Assembly (NCBI GenBank): GCA_916613615.1
Contig: OU744731.1
Coordinates: 12,158,726 to 12,222,725 of the forward strand
Direction: 5' to 3'
Source: Steromphala cineraria
Taxonomy: Eukaryota; Mollusca; Gastropoda; Trochida; Trochidae
DNA length: 64,000 bases
In this document: one piece after another, positions 54,182 to 64,000 of the stretch
Numbering within the stretch: position 1 is the first letter of the stretch
Layout: every line of letters begins with the position of its first letter
Program-made: the position numbers and the translations under genes
The notes under the pieces: model-generated
Database searches by the model: none
What the model saw: the letters and a program-made list of their open reading frames with translations, nothing else
Told to the model about the DNA's origin: nothing

Positions 54182-54882
54182 GAAACGAAACCTTTCATGA
54201 ACAGAGTCCAAATAAGAGCCGTTTCCATGAAAATAATAATAAATAAAATTTTCAGAAATGTGAAAATATCAAAAGGCACCACTTCAGTAGGTGGGCAATA
54301 CACCTGAAAAGTTTATGAAAGATATGTGGACCGGTTTTTGAGTTCTGCTCCGGAAACGAAACCTTTCATGAACAGAGTCCAAATAAGAGCAGTTTCCATG
54401 GAAACAATAAAAAATAAAATTTTCAGAAATGTGAAAATATCAAAAGGCACCACTTCAGTAGGTGGGCAATACACATGTAAAGTTTCAGAAAGATATGTGG
54501 ACCGGTTTTTTTAGTTCTGCTCCGGAAACGAAACCTTTCATGAACAGAGTCCACAAAAGAGCCGTTTCCATGGAAATAATAAAAAATAAAATTTTCAGAA
54601 ATTTGAAAATATCAAAAGGCAATACTTCAGTAGGTGGGCAATACACATGTAAAGTTTCAGAAAGATATGTGGACCGGTTTTTGAGTTCTGCTCCGGAAAC
54701 AAAACCTTTCATGAACAGAGTCCAAATAACAGCCGTTTCCATGGAAATAATAAAAAATAAAATTTTCAGAAATTTGAAAATATCAAAAGGCACCACTTAA
54801 GTAGGTGGGCAATACACATGTAAAGTTTCAGCATAAAAGATATGTGGACCGGTTTTTGAGTTCTGCTCCGGAAACGAAATGA
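54182..54882 (+). repeat. 172-bp tandem repeat, four units
   Basis: Units begin with GAAACGAAACCTTTCATGAA and end with GAGTTCTGCTCCG, with a period of 171-173 bases. Units carry small indels (for example a CAT insertion near 54833), so the open frames seen through them are fortuitous. Confidence 0.9.
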
Positions 54883-54972
54883 TTACGGACGGACGGACAG
54901 ACGGACGGACGGACGGACATACAGACGGACAGGGTGATGACTATATCCCACGGTATTACATACCGGTGGGAT
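54883..54972 (+). repeat. GGAC microsatellite and terminal stem
   Basis: GGACGGACGGACAGACGGAC and related tetranucleotides follow the last 172-bp unit. The stretch ends in TATCCCACGGTATTACATAC, then CGGTGGGATA, whose TATCCCAC/GTGGGATA arms form a hairpin. It looks like the 3' end of a dispersed element of which the 172-bp unit is an internally expanded part. Confidence 0.7.
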
Positions 54973-56899
54973 AAAAAGAAAACTGTATACATGTACGTCG
55001 TTCCGACACAAACATTAACAAAACTCTAGACAATTATCGGTAAATAAAATCTCATTGCCTCGTTTAACTGATAAATTTATAATTTTCATGCATAAAAATT
55101 ACGTTTAACGTACGCGTTTAAAAGAACTTACTTTCCTGGCATTTTTTGTGGATAATGTCATCCAAAGTTTTTTTAATAGATTTCTTTTTTTACAGTGACA
55201 TTTGAAACGGCTGATAGTTCTTTCATAGTTTTCTTAAAGGCTTCTCCGTAGCATTAGTTGGTTTTGATTATTTAAAAGAACATGCACATAACAGAAAAAG
55301 GATTTTCATTCATCAGATTAATAGTTAATAAAGTAATAAATTTTTAATTTATCGTTTTAACGCGCGCATTTCAACCGAAAATGTTTTTGGAAAATGGAAA
55401 AAGCTAAAATAATAGACAATGTTCAAACCTGTAAATTTCCTTTTACATCTGCCTGCTGTATGTCTTAGACAAATATCGTCAATATGATACGCAAAGAAAA
55501 TATTAAGGTAAATGAGCGGTTGGCGGTGATGACAATTAGAAAACTGATCAAACATTGATACTTTTGTAGATATGTGTGATTGTGTAATGTTCAAATTCTT
55601 TTCAATTTTCTTTGTTCACAATTCTAAATATGAACGACAGATCTTTTAAATGCGCTTAACATGCATGCATGAAATAGGTAGGTGATAAACTGCCAGGCAA
55701 ATGATTTAATTTGCTTTCAAGCGCACATTAGTACACTTTCCCCAAAATGATCCCTTCAAAACAACCTGATACATAAAGATAGACCTAATAGTTTATTAAA
55801 TAATAAACCTTCATTAACTAGATAAGATGTCATGAATAACATTTTAACCCTAATTATGAAACCATTATTGTATCATTTGTGAGATTTAAAAGAAAAAAAC
55901 TTTAAGTTGACATGCTTTTTACGAAGCCACTTCCCTTATATTATACGCACGATATGAATGATGTCACATCCTTGTATCCCAGATATTGCCCCTTTTGAAA
56001 CATTTAGTGCAGTGCTTGTAGCAATGTCATGATAGTGCTTGAGAGACCGACAGACAGACATATATAAACCCCAATTGTAAGCAAGATATAAGAAAGAGGT
56101 TTGAAAGGGAAGTCAGTGTTCTCATGATGGATTGAAATGTATCGTTTTAATTCCTTTTGGCAATAGCAAATAATCGCCAAATAACTTTAAAACTTTTTTT
56201 TAGATGAATGATGAGTTCTATCACTCGTAAAAGATAATACGTTGTTGTTCATTATTCGTCTGAACACACTACTCTGTGTCGTTAGAATTACATATTTGCT
56301 GATAATCATTTTCAGCTTATAGCAGTTCTGATTTGAGTATTGAGGCAAAACCTGTTGTGATTTTACCAGGTGTCTAAATGATTTAAATACAAATACTCAT
56401 AAACATAAATAAAAAGGCTGTATTTCTGGCACGGGAGGGTGAAAATGTTAAGAAATGTGTTGATCTTATTGCTTACTATTGATCTGCTTGCTGAAAAGTA
56501 TGATGTGATCGCTGACATTGATGTTGACGTGATATTTTAAATTTAACTAAAATAGAAGAAAATATTAATGCCATTTCGTAGACAGGCGGTCGGGTTGTTT
56601 ATTAAAGTCTCGCCTCACAATTTACAAAATACAAACACAAACATAAATTTTGTAACAACATGTTTCATTGATATCTGAAACATAGCCAAAGCCACTTAAG
56701 GGTCATGTCATTTTATCATGTCCATATCTTAATGATAAACGTGAGGAATTACTTCCACCCTACTTTCATTATTACCCATATATTGACAAATTTGTATCAC
56801 TTATGAAGTCGGATTATACCCCGCTTTTATTCAAATTAGCACACTTCGTTAAAGCTGTACTAAGTCTTCTCTAAAATACATATTATATTATCATACTAC
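54973..56899. other. Non-genic stretch
   Basis: AT-rich sequence. No gene or shared repeat recognised. Confidence 0.4.
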
Positions 56900-56997
56900 A
56901 CTTCTTTATGATGTGATTATATGTATGTTCTCTATATCATTGTATATGATTCGTGAGAATAAAATTCTGTTCGGTTCTGTTCTGTTCTGTTCTGTCA
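56900..56997 (+). mobile_element. LINE 3' tail fragment with TTCTG repeats
   Basis: GAGAATAAAATTCTGTTCGG followed by TTCTGTTCTGTTCTGTTCTG resembles the short-repeat 3' tails of CR1/L2-type LINEs. No coding part remains. Confidence 0.45.
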
Positions 56998-57855
56998 AGC
57001 GCACGCCCTGCTTAATTGGTTATATTGGATTAACAAAAACAAATACATATTGTTGCCGTCCCATGATAAGCTGGTGTAGTTGGTGTAGCAAGATGCCACC
57101 AAGCAATAATGTTGTCCCTGCTGAAGCAAATGCTGAACAGGTGTAATGTTTATGCATCACTAATGTAATGCTGAGGTCACGGTTGTATGATCATGGCAAT
57201 AAATATCACCATTTAGCAACAAGTGCATATAAACAAACAACATGATTTTTATTTCAATGTGCTACTTTGCCTACTGTTTGAGCAACATGTTTTATCTCTG
57301 GTCAACATAATAACATCCTTAACAAGGCCTAATTATCCAAATATATGTTTTGATAGATTTTGTTTCCATTTTCAAATTCTTAAATGTAGTATCACGAACG
57401 CACCAGAATGCTAAATGGCAAAGGAACATTTTACAGTTTGGCGGAGTATATATACATCTATTATAGGATTTATGTATGTAATCTAATATTGATTAAGGTT
57501 TTTCTTTGTTTTTGAAGCAGCAACCCCAGCTTTACAACAGGAAATGGCACAACATGAACATTAACTGAATTGTTTAAAACATTAAACGAACTCCTGTGCA
57601 TATCATCTTGACAAAAAAACTCACAAAATAAAAGCGTGATAAAAATGTGAAAATTTACAACAAAAAAGGCTTAATCAACCTTAGAATAATTCGCAATAAA
57701 TTCTGTATTTCAATTGGCAATGTATGTTTATGATACAGACAGGTAATTGATAATTGACGAAACCAAAAACATCATCTTTGGGCAACATGAATGCTGATGC
57801 AGTTTGTTTGAGACTACTGTCAATGCTGAGAAGGATTGTCACTGATTGAACAACT
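56998..57855. other. Non-genic stretch
   Basis: No feature recognised. Confidence 0.4.
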
Positions 57856-58174
57856 TTAAAGGGGCAGTAGCACGTTTTTAGGGGGAATATAAGGTGATGT
57901 CAGGGAAATAAAACTTAATGGTTCCAATTGAAAGACAATGTATTTAAACTAAATGGAGCTGTAATACACAAAATTAATTAAAAGTGTTCACACAAAATGG
58001 CCACCAATGGATTTTATGTGAATCTTTATACTTTGTCCTCTGATTATGGATGATTGGCTTGTGCAATGAGATTTTTCTGACACTGTCAAAATGATACATT
58101 TAGCATTTAGTTACAATTATCAGTGAAACATTTTGAATATGAAATTATCAAAAAACGTGCTACTGCCCCTTTAA
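57856..58174 (+). mobile_element. Family A inverted-repeat element, copy 8 (internal deletion)
   Basis: Both ends are intact. About 40 bases are missing around the usual GCCATGCGATTCC segment (near 57970). Confidence 0.75.
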
Positions 58175-58859
58175 GGTGTATAAAGTTAACATTTGGGAGG
58201 CAAACCACACACTGCCATTCACGAGCAGCCTCAACGCAGAATTAACATAAATGCAGATACTGCAATCATGTGACGACATGTAATGATTGGTGTTGTTTTG
58301 ACTTCATAAAAGTGTCTTTTGTTGAATTTGAACATGTTTGGTCCCTTAGTAATACAAGCTTAAAATTCAAAAGACTAGACCAAAATGCAACAAAATGAGA
58401 ATCTACAAATTGTGGTTGCGACTCATGCATACGTTATTTTGGAGGTAAACATGTTCAGTTAAGATGAAGCGTCTTTATCTGTTTGGTTTTGATTTATCTT
58501 TTTGATATTAATTCGATGTTTTTTAGCACAAGCTTTTGGCATTAACAATCTCGATTGATTTGAAAACACCTATAAAGTAAACTCGCTTATGACGAAATGG
58601 TGCAAATCATTCTAGAGAAATATGCCAAAATATGAAATTCATGATTTGATTTTCAAATTATATTTTTATGTAAATTTATTTGCTTTCTATGGTTTAGAAG
58701 TTTCAAAATGAAAACAACCAACCTTTGCAGGAGTCAAATAGACAAACAACAAGGAGATAAATCAAAGTTCGTAGATGAGTCATCTTCATATGAAATTTGA
58801 AGTTGATTGTAATTCATTATTCACACACTAGTATCTCCATTTCAGGTGTAAACCACTCT
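58175..58859. other. Non-genic stretch
   Basis: No feature recognised. Confidence 0.4.
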
Positions 58860-59214
58860 TTAAAGGGGCAGTAGCACGTTTATAGGGGGAATATAAGGTG
58901 ATGTAAGGAAAATGAAAATTAATGATTTCAATTGAAAGACAATGTATTTAAACTAAATGGAGCAGTTATAATTCCAATATATAACATTAAGTTTAGCCAT
59001 GCGATTCCTTTTCTTACAAAAAATGAATTAAAGGTGTTCACAAAAAAATGGCCGCCAATGGATTTTATGTGAATCTTCATTCTTTGTCCTCTGACTATGG
59101 ATGATTGACTTGTGTAATGAATTTTTGACACTGTCAAAATGATAAATTTAGCATTCACTTACAATTATCAGTGAGAAATTCAAATTATCAAAAAACGTGC
59201 TACTGCCCCTTTAA
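58860..59214 (+). mobile_element. Family A inverted-repeat element, copy 9
   Basis: Complete copy with both terminal repeats. It abuts copy 10 and shares the TTAA at the joint. Confidence 0.8.
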
Positions 59215-59580
59215 AGGGGCAGTAGCACGTTTTTTTGATAATTTTATATTTTAAAATTTTCACTGATATTAGTAAGTTAATGCTAAATGACTTATTTTGA
59301 CAGTGTCAAAAATTTCATTAAACAATCCAATCATTCATAGTCAGAGGTATGTCAAAGTATGACGATTCACATAAAATCCATTGGCGGCCATTTTTGTGTG
59401 AACACCTTTAATTCATTTTGTGTACGAAAAAGGAATAGCATGGCTATACTTTACGTTATATATTTGAATTATTACTGCTCCATTTAGTTTAAATACATTG
59501 TCTTTCGATTGGAACCATTAATTTTCATTTTCGTGACATCACCTTATATTCCCCCTAAAAACGTGCTACTGCCCCTTTAA
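59211..59580 (-). mobile_element. Family A inverted-repeat element, copy 10
   Basis: Complete copy in the opposite orientation, joined to copy 9 at CTGCCCCTTTAAAGGGGCAG. The pair forms a ~720 bp imperfect palindrome. Confidence 0.8.
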
Positions 59581-62571
59581 TGAAAACAGCTAATAGTTTG
59601 TAATAAAACATTATAATTTAAAGAGGTGATTAAAATACTGCTTACAACACATGTTACCGGATCGTAATAACATTAGTATAGATGTAACCGTTATATCGAT
59701 CTTTTAAGAATTAATGTTCTAGACTTGCATCACAATTAACGTGAATTGAAATGTATGCTTTTAAACGGCACATGACATTCAATGTATTCACTGCACACAT
59801 TGTCAGTACATTTAAGCGTTATTGATACGATATGACATCAGATCGTATATTTATTGGGAAATGATAGCAATGGCAAAATCGTAGAGTCCAATATCAATGA
59901 GAAGATAAATAGTTGTTTTTATAAAATCTCCGGGATTCATTGTTTTTTAACACCCGCAAACATAATTTTAAACCGACAACCATAGCTTAAATTTGCAGGT
60001 GTTGAATCACAATTATTTTTTTAATTTAAGTTTTTGCACAGACTTATTTATACGAAAAGAAAGCTTTTGAAATGAAACTTCTTTTCAATTTAGTGTACAG
60101 TTTATTGGAAACATATTTCATGCAAAGTGGGCATGAAGAGAATGAAATCTAAACCAATCGTTTTGGATAAATCTTGAAAACTGGATGACACATAATATAC
60201 ACCCTTGAAAATGAATAAAATGTCGATTTGGTCCGGAACAGTATTCCCTAAACTTAGCTGACCTGTGAGAACAAAAATTTGTTTGATCCAACATCTTCAT
60301 GCTATTTTAAAGTAAAGCACTTACTCAACCATTTGTTACGTATATGAACCTTTATCGCTGCCTTTACATAGGTAGGGAACATAATAGACTTTCACTAGGA
60401 TCACCTATATTTGCTTTATTCCAAAATATGAAAACCGTAATGAATATATTAAGTATACTTGAATGACTACATTAAGGGACCGTATGAGTATATATACGTT
60501 TATAAGAAACCAAAACTGTTCGATCGATCACGTTCAATTACCTATCTTAATTGTATTTCGACTCAAGAAATAACCTTTATAACCAATGTCGCACTAACTT
60601 TAACTTTTAAAATTCATATATAAGGCACTTTGGGACGTATCGCATTCAAGAATTGGTTAAATTGACAGATTGTTATACATGTACATTAATTATCGCATAC
60701 GGAGAATTCTCTGCTCATTGGAGGATTTTGCAATTAGAAATTTAAAACAATTTTAACACAAATCTGTGTGATTAGGAAGCGTTTACTCTCAAAATATATA
60801 TCATAGGACGTGCCATCTTAGCAGGATATTTACGCATTTTATTTGCTTGCAATTTTATCAGACAATTGTTGATGTCAGAGAAACGTTTCAATGGCAAAGA
60901 CAGTTTATGCACCTTACCTCCTTAAGAAAGTATAAAACGACTGTCACATCTATTCGCCTTCATGTACTCAACGTAACAACAATAAACCCTATTCATTAAT
61001 CGCTATATCCTTATTGACTCAATCTTTAAACTTTGTATTTTCAAGAAATATCCAAAGGCACTACATAAACCTTGAAACAATAAATGTCCTTTTACCATTA
61101 TATCCAATTATTGTCAACCCCGAGGCGACAAAATGCTATCATTGTTAAAGGCGTTGTAAATAAACGTCACGTGTCGTCCCTGTTTTAAAACCCAATCAGA
61201 TATGTATATACCTCCTGAATTGTTACCCTACATTATTACCTACAATCAGATATGTATATACCTTCTGAATTGTTACCCTACATTATTACCTACAATGGCC
61301 TTTTCAATTTTGAAAACACCCTCGACATTGTTCTTGTTCATAGTATTGATATTTCTTAACTGAAACGGTTTCGAATGAAACCTTTGAATATTTTTGTCAG
61401 GTTATTAGCATCTACACCGAAACGTCGCATTTCATGCAATAAAGAAGTTGATTATCAATAAGAACTTTTTCTTCTTCATCAAACCTGATTCTAAAATGCC
61501 TCTCAAAGAAGTTATACAAATAATGTTATCATTTCGTGAGAGAAAGTCACACATATGTTTTACAACTAAGCTTCTTTGTAAACGAAAACAACTGCAAAAA
61601 CACCCAAAACTGTTTATTTCAAAGTGGATACCAAAATATTTCTGGCACGGAGGTCATTATGCAATTCGATTTTTGTTCTGCTATATTAATTTACTTAATA
61701 TCCTGATTGTGAACGTGTTGTAGACATTTGAAACTATTCCAATAAATGATTGGCGTTACAAGTTTGATATCTACAGCTGCGTATCTTAAGTTTGTTCACT
61801 TACCTGCGTTTTTAGTCAAATATCATGTAATTTGGAATGTCTCTGGGGCATATTGGCAACGGGAAAACGAAACGGATAATGTTGAAATGTAAGTACATAA
61901 CTTAACATTCAGTTTGCGATAACATATTTGCATGTCATACCTTAAAGATAACCGTGAATAATTTGGCAGGGCATTGAAATGACCTGGGTCAAAATTTCGA
62001 AAACACTATTTTGTATTATTCGCTACAAAATCCTTCATTAGTGATCAATAGCTTTAGATCTAAGTCATAATTGTTCCTTTGCATTAATGCAATGTAATTG
62101 TACTGATTCTTTCTTACACTGCTTATATGGAATATTTAAATCGACATTTAAGAAAATCTGAATTTCACAAATATGACCCCATCTGTATATTTAATCATGC
62201 CAAATATCTAAATTCAGTACCAGTGACAAGAAGATCCCGAAATATGGCTTGGGAATGATCATTTTACTAATGGATATTTGGTTGTCCCTTGTAGGTGCTC
62301 CTGGAGTTATTTTATACACGTCAAAATGATACCCAAACTACATGCACTACTATTACTATTTGCACTAAGATACACAAGCAAGTGAACAAACTTAAGATAC
62401 ACCTGTACATTCTATTGCTGAGAACCTGTCTTTAGATCTGAAACTGATCATAAGCTATGCTGAAGAAATTAAGAAGGTAATCGATGCTTATGAACTCTAG
62501 GTGGATCCCATTATGTTCATTCCACATATCGCTGTGTCCAAAGAGAAAAAAAGTCTGATATCAATTAGATA
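59581..62571. other. Non-genic stretch
   Basis: AT-rich. A 53-bp direct duplication lies at 61194-61297 and is listed separately. Frames such as 61448-61723 lack an ATG, domain or conservation evidence. Confidence 0.4.
61194..61297. repeat. 53-bp tandem duplication
   Basis: CAATCAGATATGTATATACC through TACATTATTACCTA occurs twice back to back with one difference (CCTCC versus CCTTC), indicating recent origin. Confidence 0.85.
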
Positions 62572-62898
62572 TTAAAGGGGCAGTGGCACGTTTTTTGAAA
62601 ATACCATAATTTTAATTTTCACTGATAATTGTACCTTATGCAAAAAGTATATTTTGGTATTTTCAAAAATTTAAATATACGAACCAATAGTCCATAGTCA
62701 GAGAACAAATTATAAAGATTTACATTAAGTCCATTGGCGGCCATTTTTGAGTAAGAAAAGGAAATCGCATGGCTGAACTTTACATTATATTTTTTATTTA
62801 TTTCTACTGCTTAAGGTTTAAATACTTTGTCTTTCAATTGGAACCATTTTCCTGATATCACCTTATATTCCCCCTAAAACGTGCTACTGCTCCTTTAA
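62572..62898 (-). mobile_element. Family A inverted-repeat element, copy 11
   Basis: Diverged but complete. TTAA flanks both ends (ATATTAAAGGGGCAGTGGCA and ACTGCTCCTTTAATATA). Confidence 0.7.
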
Positions 62899-64000
62899 TA
62901 TAATTAGAAGGTAAAAATCCGAAAACAATCCGAAAATAAAAATTTAGTTTGGAACCGACGACGCTGGCCGAAGGTTTTTGGACTGTATGTTGTAGAGACC
63001 ATTTCAAAGTTAATATATCTTTAAGACATTAAAACATTAAAAAATTTCAAACTAAATTTTCAAAACCAAAGAAGCATGTTTTCAAAATCAAAATTTCAAA
63101 TTGAGAAAATCCCATTTTACCAAAAATAAACTATAGACTTTCCTCATATCTTATATATTGGAAATGATTGTTTACAAATTCACAAAGTAAAGAGTCCATG
63201 ACCATGAATTACCGAGGTATCTTAAATTGTAAACATTTGAAAACTTTTTCTTTCACGACTAGACAATTATGTTGAGACTATACACCCAGTTTTTCCAGAC
63301 TCATTACAATTTGGAATTAAGAAAGTAAGATGGTGTAGTTAAGTGAGCGTGTCTGCTTACTGAGTGCATAACACACTGTTGAGCGTGGCACATCCTTTTT
63401 TAACAGCTTTTCTAGATAATGAGAAAGTTGATGGTTCATTCTCAAAACTTCATGATCAAAGCATAATGGGTAAATTGTGGGATCTCCTATATCACAGTTA
63501 TACTTGTTGCTCCTCTTTTGTTATGTATGATTGAAAAACGTTGAAGTTAAATAGTTAGTAAAATAAGGGATAGGGCAGGGTAGTATCCTATCTTCCTTGT
63601 TTTGACAAATAATCTATTAACTATATCAAGAGTTAATTTAACAAGACAAGGTTAACCTTACAACGTCTAAGGGGCAAGTGGTTTATACTTTTTTATATCA
63701 AGAGCTGTTGACAGAGGTATATGTGTATATGGTATAAATAAAACATCAGTTTTGCTAGCATATGATACAACGCTCTGCAATTCACTGAACATCGTTTCAC
63801 AAAATGCTTTTCAATGGCACCTAAAGCAGAAAACACTGTGATAGTTCTTTGGAGAGGGAAACAATTAACTTTAAACTCTATACCCAGGTCACAAAGCTCA
63901 TATACAACTGACTGCCCAAATTGGTTCTAAAGCAAATATTTCAGTGTAATGACCAGGCCAGGATACGAGATTTCTCCTACACTGTGAATCATTGATGTGC
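62899..64000. other. Non-genic stretch
   Basis: No gene, RNA or repeat feature that I can support. Confidence 0.4.

Noticed and set aside
54326..54800. Overlapping ORFs on both strands of the 172-bp repeat
   Set aside because: Repeat-driven, frame-inconsistent between units and disrupted by unit indels.
61448..61723. 91-codon ORF near the right end
   Set aside because: No ATG at its start, no domain, biased Lys/Phe/Ile composition typical of AT-rich noise.
1..64000. CRISPR arrays, operons or phage-like systems
   Set aside because: Repeats here are contiguous satellites or transposon copies without unique spacers, and gene structure is eukaryotic with introns.

Overview
This is a eukaryotic window, most likely from a lophotrochozoan and probably a bivalve mollusc. 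It is AT-rich. One multi-exon gene has GT-AG introns of up to several kilobases. Microsatellites and minisatellites are abundant, and retroelements and short inverted-repeat transposons are dense. Prokaryotic organisation (operons, ribosome binding sites) is absent. The mollusc assignment is inference from repeat style and gene content, not proven.

Layout. 1-9.3 kb is gene-poor. It holds copies of a ~360 bp inverted-repeat element (family A), two copies of a second inverted-repeat element (family B), a decayed LINE fragment, a GAT microsatellite and a 22-bp minisatellite. At 9.3-10.2 kb lies a 54-bp minisatellite whose period keeps one frame open for ~300 codons. At 10.9-12.5 kb is an apparently single-exon gene for a secreted coiled-coil protein with a Thr-rich linker and a YWTD-like beta-propeller. 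A 3'-terminal duplicate of it lies at 13.4-13.7 kb, fused to a broken family A element.

16.4-29.9 kb is a nested retroelement complex. A Penelope-like element (PLE) segment in inverted orientation is split by a ~4.85 kb APE-type LINE, whose ORF1 and ORF2 share one frame and are separated by a single UAG. This is followed head-to-head by a 3.6-copy tandem array of an 1811-bp unit carrying the PLE N-terminal ORF, and then by a PLE 3' module. The module encodes a Cys motif plus GIY-YIG endonuclease, has a well-formed minimal hammerhead ribozyme just downstream, and is bracketed by ~130-bp direct repeats. No PLE reverse transcriptase core is present.

33.5-52.0 kb (minus strand) holds a nearly complete 14-exon gene for a Reeler-DOMON-cytochrome b561 protein of the ferric-chelate reductase 1 (FRRS1) family, which I assembled exon by exon from splice sites and reading phase. 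Its last exon has been amplified downstream into a 68-bp minisatellite whose units still encode the final membrane helix and stop. Its introns contain LINE remnants, family A elements, an inverted-repeat element C (one copy interrupted by repeat D) and a palindromic motif cluster.

52-64 kb is non-genic. It contains a LINE remnant, a 172-bp tandem repeat ending in a GGAC microsatellite, a LINE 3' tail, and four family A copies, two of them fused head-to-head into a ~720 bp near-palindrome.
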